This document shows positions 7,008-15,211 of a DNA stretch of 20,982 nt, piece after piece; position 1 is the stretch's first letter, and the number at the start of each line of letters is the position of its first letter. The stretch comes from an uncultured bacterium (GTDB taxonomy: Bacteria; Cyanobacteriota; Vampirovibrionia; Gastranaerophilales; Gastranaerophilaceae): the NCBI GenBank assembly GCA_948742005.1, contig CAPYQR010000003.1, positions 1 to 20,982 of the forward strand, given 5' to 3'. The position numbers and the translations under genes were made by a program. The notes beneath the pieces are model-generated. The model was not told where the DNA came from. It did no database searches and was given only the letters and a program-made list of their open reading frames with translations.

Positions 7008-8738
7008 ATGGGAAAAATCGGGCAATTTGTTTTTATGCTCCACTCGCATCTGCCGTATTACAGAAAAGCCGGTATGTGGCCTTTTGGGGAAGAATGTTTG
7101 TATGAATGTATGGAAGAAACATATGTTCCTTTATTAAATATGATATCCGAATTATACGATGAGGGTATTAAAGCGAAATTAACTGTTGGAATTACTCCGA
7201 TTTTAGCTGAACAATTGAATGATGAACATTTAAAACAAGGATTTATCGACTATCTTGATTCAAGAATCAAAGCTGTTTCAGAGGATTTGGAAAGATATCC
7301 CGACCCTGAGGTAGCGCATAGCCAGCATTTAAAATATTTGGCAAAATATTATTTTGATTGGTACAACAGAATTAAAGATTTATTTATAAATAAATTCAAT
7401 AAAGATTTAATCGCAGGATTCAAAAAATTCCAAGACCTTGGAGCAATTGAAATAACAACATCAGGCGCAACCCATGGTTTTTCTCCTTTGCTTGCAACGG
7501 ATACGAATTTAAATGCGCAATTTAAAGTCGGTTCAGACACCACCAAGCGACTTTTTGGCAAAAAAGCAAAAGGCTGCTGGCTTCCTGAATGTGCTTATCG
7601 TCAAGGTTATGAATTTATCGGCAAAGACGGAAAGAAAAAATGGCGTCCTGCAATTGAAGTAACTTTACAAAACAATGACATAGAATACTTTTTCACTGAA
7701 TCACACGTGATTGAGGGTGGAAACTCTATCGGAAATCGTAGAAATATCGGAATCTACGGAAATATTGAGTATATACCATTACCAAAAAGAGAGGCAACAG
7801 GATACGACACATACAGCGCGTACTGGTTGCCTGATGCACAAGTTGCCGTGATGGGTAGAAACGATAGAGCAGGATTTCAGGTCTGGTCGGCAGCAGATGG
7901 TTACCCGGGGGACGGTGTTTATCGTGAATTCCATAGAAAAGACTGTAATTCAGGCATGCACTACTGGAGAATAACTTCATCTACGACCGACCTCGGGGAT
8001 AAAATGCTCTACGATCCTGTTCTTGCTATGAATCAGGTTAATTCCAATTCTGACCATTACACAAACTTGATTTATCATTTGCTTAACGATTACAAAAACG
8101 CAAACAACGGAAAAGAAGGTCTTGTTATGGTTTCGTTTGATACGGAATTATACGGACACTGGTGGTTTGAGGGAATTGAATTTATTAAACAAGTCATAAG
8201 AAAACTTAATAAATACGTTCCTGAGGTTGAAATGATGACAGCGGGTGAATATTTAGCCGCTCATCCGCCAACGGAAGCAATCCAAATCCCTGAATCAAGC
8301 TGGGGTCAAGGCGGACACTTCTGGGTTTGGCAAAATCATTTGACAGAGTGGATGTGGCCGATTATTCATTCTTGCGAAAAAAGAATTGTGGATATTGTTT
8401 CAAAATTTGAAAATATCCCGTCCGATAAACTTTTGCACCGCGCATTAAATCAGCTTGCAAGAGAAGAATTATTGCTTCAAAGTTCAGATTGGCCTTTCTT
8501 AATCACAACATGGCAAGCTAAGGATTATGCGACAGACAGGTTCAGAGAACATGTTGAAAGATTTGAAAAAATCGCGGATATGATTGATTCTAATTCAATT
8601 GATGAAAGTGTTTTAAGTGAAATTGAATCAATCGATAACTGCTTCCCTGATATAGACTACCGTGTTTATATGCCGATAGAAGAGGGTGTTATTCCGCAGC
8701 AGGAAAAGAAATTAGCACCTTTATATACAAACAGATAA
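7008..8738 (+). CDS. 1,4-alpha-glucan branching enzyme, glycoside hydrolase family 57
   Basis: It should introduce alpha-1,6 branches into glycogen-like polymers in the cytoplasm. ATG at 7008 (576 residues) is preferred to an upstream TTG because GGAGG (6990-6994) precedes it and MGKIGQFVFMLHSHLPY is the usual family start. The family signature HSHLPY lies at 12-17. WLPECAY (191-197) supplies the catalytic nucleophile Glu194. VSFDTELYGHWWFEG (375-389) supplies the general acid Asp378. The C-terminal helical domain with LLQSSDWPFLITT (489-501) is typical of GH57 branching enzymes, and the length fits. No other glycogen gene is adjacent, so the polymer is inferred. Some family members act as amylases, but these motifs favour branching. 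Confidence 0.9.
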   Translation: MGKIGQFVFMLHSHLPYYRKAGMWPFGEECLYECMEETYVPLLNMISELYDEGIKAKLTVGITPILAEQLNDEHLKQGFIDYLDSRIKAVSEDLERYPDPEVAHSQHLKYLAKYYFDWYNRIKDLFINKFNKDLIAGFKKFQDLGAIEITTSGATHGFSPLLATDTNLNAQFKVGSDTTKRLFGKKAKGCWLPECAYRQGYEFIGKDGKKKWRPAIEVTLQNNDIEYFFTESHVIEGGNSIGNRRNIGIYGNIEYIPLPKREATGYDTYSAYWLPDAQVAVMGRNDRAGFQVWSAADGYPGDGVYREFHRKDCNSGMHYWRITSSTTDLGDKMLYDPVLAMNQVNSNSDHYTNLIYHLLNDYKNANNGKEGLVMVSFDTELYGHWWFEGIEFIKQVIRKLNKYVPEVEMMTAGEYLAAHPPTEAIQIPESSWGQGGHFWVWQNHLTEWMWPIIHSCEKRIVDIVSKFENIPSDKLLHRALNQLAREELLLQSSDWPFLITTWQAKDYATDRFREHVERFEKIADMIDSNSIDESVLSEIESIDNCFPDIDYRVYMPIEEGVIPQQEKKLAPLYTNR

Positions 8739-8764
8739 TTACACACTAAAATCAAACAATAAAC

Positions 8765-8800
8765 AAGAACCTGCACAAACTCTGTCGCAGGTTCTTTATT
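8765..8800 (+). terminator. Terminator after the GH57 gene
   Basis: A perfect 10-bp stem, AAGAACCTGC (8765-8774) and GCAGGTTCTT (8787-8796), with a 12-base loop, followed by a short TATT tract. Confidence 0.7.
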
Positions 8801-8838
8801 GGCCATTTTTTGTAAATAAGTTAATTTTAAGTTTTTAA

Positions 8839-9261
8839 TTACGAATTAGCAAAGGGAGCGCAGGTTTTGCTGATATTATCTTTCATTGATGAATCCCAAC
8901 CTTCTTTATCAGCTTCAACTGCTTGTAGTCTGTCTTGAAGAACTTGTTTTTCTCTTTGAATTTTATCTTCGCAATATGACATTATTTCTTCTTGTTTTTC
9001 TTTTGCTTTTGATTCTTCTTCTTTTAAATTTTTTAATTCGGTCATTAGATTTTTATATTCGTCAGAAAGTTTATCTGATGTTGCGTCCATTTTGTTTTGC
9101 ACTGCTTCTTTTAAAACGGAAAATTTAGCAGAAATTCTGGCTAAAACACCGGAGCTTGCCTTATGTTTTAAATCAAGTTCTGTGTCTTTTGCTGTGATTT
9201 GATTTGTTATATTGTTTGTAAGTGCAATCAATGTATTTTTAGCTAATCTTTGTAGTAACAT
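8839..9261 (-). CDS. Small coiled-coil protein of unknown function
   Basis: The 140-residue product starts at ATG with AAAGG about 11 bases upstream. Residues ~50-125 are almost entirely charged helix with a heptad-like pattern (KLSDEYKNLMTELKNLKEEESKA, REKQVLQDRLQAVEADKE), so a coiled coil is expected. There is no signal peptide or membrane segment; two Cys occur (YCEDK and TCAPF). No family is recognised. It lies on the same strand as engB but 100 bases downstream of it, so it could be transcribed separately. Confidence 0.7.
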   Translation of the reverse strand: MLLQRLAKNTLIALTNNITNQITAKDTELDLKHKASSGVLARISAKFSVLKEAVQNKMDATSDKLSDEYKNLMTELKNLKEEESKAKEKQEEIMSYCEDKIQREKQVLQDRLQAVEADKEGWDSSMKDNISKTCAPFANS

Positions 9262-9362
9262 AATTTTTTATACCTTTTAACTTATTTACATATTAATAAA
9301 AACAAATATTGAATAAGTATTTCAAAAGTATATACTTTCGTTACAAAACTTTACATTATGAT

Positions 9363-9938
9363 TTAAATTAAGGAATTAATTTCCCCTAAAACTTTATCAA
9401 TATAAATTTTATCCTTGGATGAAAACGCTAATGCTTTATTTTGGAAATTTTTTTCAATTATATTTAATTTTTTAGATATTTCATTGCGTGAAATATAATC
9501 ACATTTTGTTAAAATGTTCAAACAGGGGATATTGTTGAATTTCAACCATTCCTGCATTAAAATATCGTTTTTTTGAATATCATGTCTGGCATCGATAAAT
9601 TGAATCGTTGAGGTTAATTTTCTTTTTAAAAGATATTCCTCAAGATTTTTTTGCCAGCTTTCTTGTTCTTTTTTGGATACTTTTGCATATCCGTAACCCG
9701 GTAAATCTGCTAAAATAAAAGGTTTTTTATCTGTTGTGATTTCAAAAAGGTTAATTAATCTTGTTTTGCCTGGGGTGTTTGAGGTTTTGGCGAGTTTTGA
9801 CTGATTGCACAAAGTATTTATAAAAGTCGATTTCCCAACGTTTGACCTGCCTAAAAGCGCAAATTCGCTTATGTTCAACTCAGGGCAAAGTTTGAAATTC
9901 GGTGAACTTATTAAAAATTTTGCAGATTTTATTTTCAT
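9363..9938 (-). CDS. engB: Ribosome-biogenesis GTPase EngB/YsxC
   Basis: A small TRAFAC GTPase needed for assembly of the large ribosomal subunit. In 191 residues the G motifs appear in order: G1 GRSNVGKS (30-37), G2 TPGKT (55-59), G3 DLPG (78-81) followed by YGYAKVSKKEQESW typical of the family, G4 TKCD (144-147), and G5-like FSSKD (172-176). Length is normal for YihA/YsxC. The ATG lies one base after the stop of the upstream gene, implying a two-gene operon with coupled translation; no good independent ribosome-binding site is visible. Confidence 0.95.
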   Translation of the reverse strand: MKIKSAKFLISSPNFKLCPELNISEFALLGRSNVGKSTFINTLCNQSKLAKTSNTPGKTRLINLFEITTDKKPFILADLPGYGYAKVSKKEQESWQKNLEEYLLKRKLTSTIQFIDARHDIQKNDILMQEWLKFNNIPCLNILTKCDYISRNEISKKLNIIEKNFQNKALAFSSKDKIYIDKVLGEINSLI

Positions 9939-9939
9939 T

Positions 9940-10353
9940 TTAATTATTATTATATCTTCTGAATAATCTGTCGATTTGAGCTTTTTTTTCTATTGCTTTT
10001 TTATTTTCTTCTTTTTGCTGTTTTTCGTTTTGTGAAATCACGGAGGAAACTGCTATTTCTTCTTTTCCTACGATTTCAAGGGTATTATCTACGATTTGTT
10101 TATTTGATTCCTGCAATTGCGCTTTTTTCATCATTTTTTTCTTGTAAATAACACTGCTTAAAAGATTGTAAGCGTTTTGAGAGTTGATGCAGTTGATTCT
10201 GATTACATTATCATCCAATTCAACATCAATTGATTTTCTTGTAATAAAATCCGACCTGTAACCTGTGATTTGAATAATTCTTTTTTTTAGGATAGACAGG
10301 GGCAGAGAGAGGAATTCCTCAAAAGAGTCAAAGATTTTATTTTTGCTTTTCAT
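9940..10353 (-). CDS. Unknown basic protein co-transcribed with engB
   Basis: The 137-residue product is lysine-rich and begins MKSKNKIFDSFEEFLSLPL. The N-terminal 75 residues look folded, with alternating hydrophobics in SIDVELDDNVIRINCINSQNAYNLL. The C-terminal half is a charged helix ending IDRLFRRYNNN. No family is recognised. No Shine-Dalgarno precedes the ATG; instead TATAAT sits eight bases upstream, so the message may be leaderless. Its stop is one base from the engB start, so the two genes form an operon. Confidence 0.7.
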   Translation of the reverse strand: MKSKNKIFDSFEEFLSLPLSILKKRIIQITGYRSDFITRKSIDVELDDNVIRINCINSQNAYNLLSSVIYKKKMMKKAQLQESNKQIVDNTLEIVGKEEIAVSSVISQNEKQQKEENKKAIEKKAQIDRLFRRYNNN

Positions 10354-10361
10354 GTAAACTT

Positions 10362-10367
10362 ATTATA
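10362..10367 (-). promoter_or_regulatory. -10 box of the operon containing engB, apparently leaderless
   Basis: On the minus strand TATAAT occupies 10367-10362 and only eight bases separate it from the ATG at 10353, so transcription would start at about the start codon. No clear -35 was found. Confidence 0.45.
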
Positions 10368-10386
10368 TCAAATATTATTTTTTTTG

Positions 10387-10392
10387 TATAAT
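10387..10392 (+). promoter_or_regulatory. -10 box of the speE-aroA unit
   Basis: TATAAT at 10387-10392, preceded by TTG, lies 54 bases before the speE ATG and back to back with the divergent promoter. No convincing -35 is seen. Confidence 0.4.
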
Positions 10393-10446
10393 AAAAAGAT
10401 AGTTTTATTACAAAGTTTAATTATAAATTTAAAAAAAGGGGATAAA

Positions 10447-11295
10447 ATGTCTGAATTATACCATGAAATAACGCCTGAGGGCTTTGGGATTGCAATTGAA
10501 AAAGATAAGGATTTATTCAGCGCTAAATCTGATTTTCAACAAGTTGACGTCTTTCATTCACGCGCTTTTGGGAATGTTTTAACGCTTGACGGGCTTATGA
10601 TGGTAACAGAGCGTGATGAATTTTTTTACCATGAATTAATTACCCATATTCCTATGTTGACTCATCCGAATCCTGAAAATATTTTAGTTATCGGCGGCGG
10701 GGATGGCGGAACGGTTCGTGAACTTTTAAAATACAAAAGCGTTAAGCATATTGATATGGTTGAAATCGATTCAATGGTAATTGAAGCAAGCAAAAAATTC
10801 CTCCCGACTGTTTCAAATGGATTAAATAATCCAAAAGTCAGCGTTCTGGTTCAAGATGCGATTGAATTTATTAAAGATAAGGAAAATATTTACGACATTG
10901 TTTTAATTGATTCAACTGACCCGATTGGCCCGGGCGAGGGGCTTTTTAATGAAGGGTTTTATAATAACGTCAAACGCGCGCTTAAAAAAGGCGGAATTGT
11001 TACCCCGCAAACAGAAGGGCCTTTCGGACAAAGCGAAAACATGAAAAAAACCTATAAACTTTTAAGAAAAGTCTTTAAAAATGTTGCGCCATATTGTTCT
11101 GCTATGCCTACTTATCCTGGGGGGTACTGGTCATGGGGATTTTGCAGCGATGATGTTGAAATTCCTTTAGATTATACAAAAATCGATGAAAAAAGAGCGT
11201 TAGAAATTCAACAAACTTGCAAAATCTACAATCGCAAATACCACAGCGCAGTTTTTGCTGTTCCAAATTTTGTTGAAGAACTTGCAAAAGGTTAA
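10447..11295 (+). CDS. speE: Spermidine synthase (polyamine aminopropyltransferase)
   Basis: It transfers an aminopropyl group from decarboxylated S-adenosylmethionine to putrescine in the cytoplasm. ATG at 10447 is chosen because AAAAAAGGGG (10431-10440) precedes it and MSELYHEITPEGFG is the family's usual start; the product has 282 residues. The nucleotide-binding motif IGGGDGGTVRE lies at 82-92. Asp155 and Asp158 in VLIDSTDPIGPGEGLF match the catalytic and diamine-binding aspartates. DGLMMVTERDEFFYHE (48-63) and GGYWSWGFCS (225-234) are also characteristic. aroA follows after 22 bases on the same strand. No speD-like gene is in the window. Confidence 0.95.
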   Translation: MSELYHEITPEGFGIAIEKDKDLFSAKSDFQQVDVFHSRAFGNVLTLDGLMMVTERDEFFYHELITHIPMLTHPNPENILVIGGGDGGTVRELLKYKSVKHIDMVEIDSMVIEASKKFLPTVSNGLNNPKVSVLVQDAIEFIKDKENIYDIVLIDSTDPIGPGEGLFNEGFYNNVKRALKKGGIVTPQTEGPFGQSENMKKTYKLLRKVFKNVAPYCSAMPTYPGGYWSWGFCSDDVEIPLDYTKIDEKRALEIQQTCKIYNRKYHSAVFAVPNFVEELAKG

Positions 11296-11317
11296 AACAG
11301 GGTTAAAACTATTGTTG

Positions 11318-12622
11318 ATGAAAGAACTAATAGAAAAAATCAAACAAAAAGGCCTAAAAGGCGAAATAACAATTCCTGCAGATAAATCAATTTCTCATAG
11401 AAGCTTGATATTTGGAGCTTTGACAAAATCTAAAATCAAAATAAAAAATCTCTCCAAAGGTGCAGATTGCATTTCAACCCTTAAAATTTTAGAAAAATTA
11501 GGGGTGAAATATGAATTTATTTCAAATAAAGATTTGCTTTTAGATAGCTCTTCTTTTGAAAAAATAGACAATAGCGAAGAAATAGTTCTTGATTGCGGCA
11601 ATTCAGGCACAACAACAAGGCTTTTGGCGGGATTATTTGCAAGAAGTAATTTGAAAGTTAAATTAATAGGGGATGAAAGCCTTTCAAAGCGCCCCATGAA
11701 AAGAATTATCGACCCTTTGAGGCAAATGGGAGCTGAAATTGATTCGAATGAAAATAAACTTCCTTTGATTATTAAAGGCAAGAAATTAAACGCTATTGAA
11801 TATTTTTCCCCTATATCATCAGCCCAGATAAAAAGTTGTTTAATCCTTGCGGGGCTTGGGGTTGAGGGTGAAACGGTTATTTATGAGCCTTGTTTGTCGC
11901 GTAATCATTCTGAAATTATGCTTAAATATTTAGGTGCAGATATCAAAACGGGAAAATGCGAAAAAGGTTTTTTTACGCGCGTTAAAAAATCAAATCTTAA
12001 GCCAAAAGACATTGAAGTTGCGGGAGATATTTCATCGGCTGCGTTTTTTATGGTTGCGGCTGCTGTTGTTCCAGGTTCTTCTGTTTTGATTAAAAATGTC
12101 GGGATAAATCCTACCAGAACGGGAATTTTAGATGTTTTTGAACAATCAGGGGTTAATTTTGAATTATTAAACAAAAAAACGCTTTCAGGAGAAGAAGTTT
12201 GCGATATTCAGGTTAATTATACAAAAAATCTTAAACCTTTTGAAATTAAAGGAGATTTAATTCCGCGTCTTATTGATGAAATTCCGATTCTTGCTGTTTT
12301 TGCAAGCCAAATTGAGGGAAAATCCGTTGTTTGCGATGCGCAGGATTTAAGAAATAAAGAATCTGACAGGATTAAGACGATTGTTGAAACATTTGAAAAA
12401 TTGAACATAAAAATAAAAGAAAACCTTGACGGATTTGAAATTATAGGCAAAAGTGAGCTGAATAAAGAAGTTAATCTTGAAACTTATCTTGACCACAGGC
12501 TTGCGATGAGCTATTTTGTTCTGGGGCTTTTGAATAAAAAAGAAACAAAAATCAGAGGTTTTGAATGTACAAATACTTCGTTTCCTGAATTTTTGGATTT
12601 ATTTAGCACGCTTTGTGTTTAA
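11318..12622 (+). CDS. aroA: 3-phosphoshikimate 1-carboxyvinyltransferase (EPSP synthase), class II type
   Basis: It joins phosphoenolpyruvate to shikimate-3-phosphate in the shikimate pathway. The 434-residue reading uses ATG at 11318; in-frame TTG codons at 11312 and 11315 are possible alternatives because the nearest AGGG (11299-11302) is 15 bases before the ATG. Motifs are IPADKSISHRS (19-29), LDCGNSGTTTRLLAGL (91-106), LSKRPMKRIIDPLRQMGAEI (122-141), SSAQIKSCLILAGL (167-180), PTRTGILDVFEQSG (265-278), LRNKESDRI (344-352) and DHRLAMSY (392-399). The DKSISHR, RPM and NPTRTGI patterns resemble class II (CP4-like) enzymes rather than the E. coli type. It converges on upp with a gap of seven bases and no visible terminator. 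Confidence 0.95.
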   Translation: MKELIEKIKQKGLKGEITIPADKSISHRSLIFGALTKSKIKIKNLSKGADCISTLKILEKLGVKYEFISNKDLLLDSSSFEKIDNSEEIVLDCGNSGTTTRLLAGLFARSNLKVKLIGDESLSKRPMKRIIDPLRQMGAEIDSNENKLPLIIKGKKLNAIEYFSPISSAQIKSCLILAGLGVEGETVIYEPCLSRNHSEIMLKYLGADIKTGKCEKGFFTRVKKSNLKPKDIEVAGDISSAAFFMVAAAVVPGSSVLIKNVGINPTRTGILDVFEQSGVNFELLNKKTLSGEEVCDIQVNYTKNLKPFEIKGDLIPRLIDEIPILAVFASQIEGKSVVCDAQDLRNKESDRIKTIVETFEKLNIKIKENLDGFEIIGKSELNKEVNLETYLDHRLAMSYFVLGLLNKKETKIRGFECTNTSFPEFLDLFSTLCV

Positions 12623-12629
12623 ACATTAA

Positions 12630-13289
12630 TTATTCGACTGTATTATAAATCCTATCTCCCGCATCACCAAGCCCGGGGAGAATATAGCCTTTTGAATTTA
12701 GTTGTCTGTCCAGTGCTGCGGTGATTATTTGAACATCGGGATATTTTTGTTGAACTTTTTTAATTCCCTCAGGAGATGAAATCAGGCTCATAAAAATTAT
12801 GTTTTTTTCTAAAATTCCTTTGAAAATAAAGTTATCAATCGCACAAACCGCACTGTTTCCTGTTGCGAGCATTGGGTCAAGGATTATGACTTTTGTGTTA
12901 TCGTTTTTTTGAATTTTTTTCCTTTTGTCGTAATACCAAACAGGTTCAAGCGTTTGTTCGTCTCGATACATGCCTAAATGATGAACATTGGCGAAAGGCA
13001 GAAGTTCTTGTGCAACTTCGCAAAAAATCATTCCTGCTCTTAAAATCGGGGCAATGATAACTTGTGAATTTTCATCAATTACATCACAAATTGTTTCCTC
13101 TAGCGGCGTTTCAATTTTCTTTTGAATGGTTTTAAGGTTTTTAGATGCTTCAAAAACTAAAAAATAAGTTATTCTTTTAAGTGCATTTTTAAAATTTTCG
13201 TTGTTTGTATTTTTATCTCTTATGATTGCTAAATTATGGTTGACTATTGGGTGATTTAAAATTGTTATATTGTTTGTCTGCACTTGCAT
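12630..13289 (-). CDS. upp: Uracil phosphoribosyltransferase
   Basis: It salvages uracil to UMP using PRPP. In 219 residues (family usually ~208) the key parts are APILRAGM (80-87), the PRPP-binding loop ILDPMLATGNSA (136-147) and the C-terminal uracil-binding LPGLGDAGDRIYNT (204-217). The start is ATG with AAGGAAAA a few bases upstream. The extra length lies in an Asn-rich N-terminus. It lies 17 bases downstream of a small unknown gene on the same strand, so the two are probably co-transcribed. Confidence 0.95.
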   Translation of the reverse strand: MQVQTNNITILNHPIVNHNLAIIRDKNTNNENFKNALKRITYFLVFEASKNLKTIQKKIETPLEETICDVIDENSQVIIAPILRAGMIFCEVAQELLPFANVHHLGMYRDEQTLEPVWYYDKRKKIQKNDNTKVIILDPMLATGNSAVCAIDNFIFKGILEKNIIFMSLISSPEGIKKVQQKYPDVQIITAALDRQLNSKGYILPGLGDAGDRIYNTVE

Positions 13290-13306
13290 TTGTTTTCCTT
13301 AATTTT

Positions 13307-13696
13307 TTAAATTTGGTAAATTTCGCCTTTTTTTAAGCTTTCAAATATCATATCTGCCCGAATTATTGCTTCTTCAAGGCAATAGCCTCTTTTAACAAGT
13401 TCATCGGTTAAATTTGTGTGCGCTTCAATAAAATCCGAATCGGATAAAAATTCTTCAACTGATTTTTGAACCTGCGGGGAGATTTCCTCAATCGGGTTTT
13501 GGGAATTAATCTGTGCTTTTCCTAACATGCAATTCATTGATTTTTCCATGTCGATATCATGGTTTGAGTTTTGTTCGGGGTAATTTTGATTTTCGTGATG
13601 TGTGTTTGTGTTGACATTCCAAGTTTTGCCTGAAAAGTTAGTATTTTTAGACAAATTTATAGGGTTATTCAGCTCTCTTGTCATGTCGTTACTCAT
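13307..13696 (-). CDS. Small unknown protein upstream of upp, with the N-terminal FxG motif
   Basis: ATG at 13696 (MSNDMTRELNNP, 129 residues) is preferred to a longer in-frame start at 13771 because AGAGAGAATA lies upstream and the added N-terminus is Lys/Ile-rich filler. Residues 12-23 read NLSKNTNFSGKT, the same Phe-x-Gly-Lys class of motif as in the AAA+ operon proteins. The middle is Asn/His/Gln-rich and probably disordered. The C-terminal ~60 residues form a compact helical region (VQKSVEEFLSDSDFIEAHTN, LVKRGYCLEEAIIRADMIFE). No family is recognised. It probably shares a transcript with upp. Confidence 0.65.
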   Translation of the reverse strand: MSNDMTRELNNPINLSKNTNFSGKTWNVNTNTHHENQNYPEQNSNHDIDMEKSMNCMLGKAQINSQNPIEEISPQVQKSVEEFLSDSDFIEAHTNLTDELVKRGYCLEEAIIRADMIFESLKKGEIYQI

Positions 13697-13901
13697 TTTA
13701 AGATTATTCTCTCTTGTTTTTATGTTTAACTTTATAATTAAAATTTTAAAATCTTTCGATTTTCTATACAAAACATGAAAAAATATTTTTTTGCTATTTT
13801 TTCCGCTTCTCCATCAAAAATTTATATTTCTTAATATTCTACACCTTTAACATCAACTTTGCAAGGGGGTGTTGGTATTTTTTTCAAGACTTTTAATTGT
13901 G

Positions 13902-13910
13902 TGGTAAAAT
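13902..13910 (+). promoter_or_regulatory. Extended -10 promoter of the first tandem paralogue, leaderless
   Basis: TGGTAAAAT is an extended -10 element whose last base is six bases before the ATG at 13917, with no Shine-Dalgarno between. Transcription would begin at the start codon. The third paralogue has the same layout, TGCTAGAAT (14711-14719) six bases before its mutated start. Confidence 0.5.
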
Positions 13911-13916
13911 TTATCT

Positions 13917-14282
13917 ATGAAAAAAAAGAATGTTTTAATATTTTTAATTTTATTTGCAATAATTTGTTCCATTGTTTTAATTTTTTGTTTTATGCCGGCA
14001 ATAAGACAAAAAGTTTTTAAAACAATGACGGTTGAGGAATTTTTACATGAGGAAAACACAAATCGTTGGAGTGAAGTTTATATAAATAAGAATGGTAATG
14101 TTGAATACAAGAATATGGTCATTATTAAAGATAGTGACCACAAACCTATTAATGAAAAAACTGCGTATTCTGATACTGAACTTATTTTGCTTTTCAGGGC
14201 GCAAGGCGACAGACCCGAAGAACGCGGCTGCGATCCGACTGATATTGTAAACAATGGCACATTGGGATGTTATTTGGATTAA
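13917..14282 (+). CDS. Small membrane-anchored protein, tandem paralogue 1
   Basis: The 121-residue protein has an N-terminal hydrophobic segment after four lysines and an Asn (VLIFLILFAIICSIVLIFCF, ~6-25), probably a membrane anchor or uncleaved signal. The rest would lie outside the membrane. The family core is MTVEEFLHEENTNRWSE (37-53) followed by NKNGNVEYKNMVIIKDSDHK (58-77). The C-terminal part has two Cys (GCDP, GCYLD), compatible with a disulphide. No known family is recognised. Two related copies follow in tandem, about 390-420 bp apart, and a TAATTTTTATCAGGAGTT 3' flank recurs after the third copy. Confidence 0.7.
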   Translation: MKKKNVLIFLILFAIICSIVLIFCFMPAIRQKVFKTMTVEEFLHEENTNRWSEVYINKNGNVEYKNMVIIKDSDHKPINEKTAYSDTELILLFRAQGDRPEERGCDPTDIVNNGTLGCYLD

Positions 14283-14306
14283 TTTTTATCAGGAGTTGAA
14301 ATAATT

Positions 14307-14639
14307 ATGAATAAAAAAACGGTTTTAATATTTTTAATTTTATTTACAATAACTCTTTTTATTGTTTCAATTACTTATTTTGAACCCGTTGTAAGACAGA
14401 AAATTTTTAAGAAAATGACGGTTAATGAGTTTTTGCATGAAAAAAACACAAATCGCTGGAGCAAGCTATATTTAAACAAAGACGGAAATGTAGAGTATAA
14501 AAACATGGTCATTATTAGAGATAATGACCACAAGATAGTAGATGGTGGAAACATTGGCGTTAAGGAAGAGATAAAGATATTACATAAATCAGGCTGGTAT
14601 AGAAATAAAGGAGTTAAGCTTGAAAATTTTGGCTTGTAA
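14307..14639 (+). CDS. Small membrane-anchored protein, tandem paralogue 2
   Basis: The 110-residue protein has the same N-terminal membrane segment (VLIFLILFTITLFIVSITYF) and core, MTVNEFLHEKNTNRWSK then NKDGNVEYKNMVIIRDNDHK. The C-terminus differs from copy 1 (GWYRNKGVKLENFGL) and has no Cys, so the copies have diverged there. Unlike copy 1 it has a Shine-Dalgarno, AGGAG in the repeated 3' flank of copy 1, 11 bases before the ATG, so it is probably translated from a transcript shared with copy 1. The gap to copy 1 is 24 bases. Function unknown. Confidence 0.7.
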   Translation: MNKKTVLIFLILFTITLFIVSITYFEPVVRQKIFKKMTVNEFLHEKNTNRWSKLYLNKDGNVEYKNMVIIRDNDHKIVDGGNIGVKEEIKILHKSGWYRNKGVKLENFGL

Positions 14640-14713
14640 AATTTTAATCTTCATCAGGCGTCAAAAACCACTTTTTCCCCATATAAATATTCTTAATGTT
14701 TTGAATTTTATGC

Positions 14714-15111
14714 TAGAATTTGTCTACGAAAAATAAGAATGTTTTAATATTTTTAATTTTATTTGCAATAATTTGTTCTGTCGCTTTGGTTTTTTGTTTT
14801 AAAACACTTGAAAAACAAAAAAATATTAAAAAAATGACAGTCTATGAATTTTTACATGAGGAAAACACAAATCATTGGAACGAACTATATTTAAATAAGG
14901 GCGGCAATGTTGAATACAAGAATATGGTCATAGTTAAAGATGATGACCATAAACCAATTAATGAAAAAAGTGCATTTACAAACACTGAGCTTATAATGCT
15001 TTTTAGAGCAAAAGGAATAAGACCCGAGGAATGGGGATGTGATTTAAACGATACGGCTAAAACGGGCGTTTAGGATGTTATATGCTTTCTCCCGATGAAA
15101 AGCCGCATTAA
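14714..15111 (+). pseudogene. Small membrane-anchored protein, decayed tandem paralogue 3
   Basis: The copy is closely similar to paralogue 1 (KNVLIFLILFAIICS, MTVYEFLHEENTNHWNE, NKGGNVEYKNMVIVKDDDHK). The codon aligned with the ATG of copy 1 is ACG (14726-14728). The only upstream start, TTG at 14720, touches the -10 box TAGAAT (14714-14719) and so would lie before the transcription start. Near the 3' end one missing base turns GTTTTA-like sequence into GTT TAG; adding one T restores GVLGCYMLSPDEKPH up to a stop at 15109-15111, matching the GTLGCY end of copy 1. A start loss plus a frameshift suggests a pseudogene. Sequencing error or translation from the TTG would be the alternatives. Confidence 0.6.
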
Positions 15112-15177
15112 TTTTTATCAGGAGTTAAAACCATTCTCTTTTGAATTAGGAAAGATTTTAACAGGTTTTATTGCATG

Positions 15178-15205
15178 TTGAAATTTGGCTTAAATGGGGT
15201 ATAAT
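15178..15205 (+). promoter_or_regulatory. Promoter of antisense RNA 1
   Basis: TTGAAA (15178-15183), a 16-base spacer and TATAAT (15200-15205) give a near-consensus sigma70 promoter. It faces the 3' end of the small peptide gene, and the second copy has the same layout and spacing (TTGAAT, 16, TATAAT). Confidence 0.75.
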
Positions 15206-15211
15206 AATTAT

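Noticed and set aside
9325..9338. 14-bp palindrome AAAGTATATACTTT as an operator
   Set aside because: It is made almost only of A and T upstream of a coiled-coil gene with no clear promoter nearby; too likely by chance to call.
10384..10446. Longer speE start with 21 extra residues
   Set aside because: The extension overlaps the -10 box and lacks a ribosome-binding site; AAAAAAGGGG precedes the internal ATG at 10447.
11255..11317. Longer aroA start overlapping speE
   Set aside because: The added residues repeat the speE region in another frame and do not resemble EPSP synthase N-termini; the family start fits the later ATG.
13775..13834. Short frame MKKYFFAIFSASPSKIYIS
   Set aside because: Only 19 residues, without ribosome-binding site; it resembles a signal peptide by composition only.
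14720..14728. TTG as start of the third tandem paralogue
   Set aside because: It touches the -10 box and would precede the expected transcription start; it may be used only on a read-through transcript.
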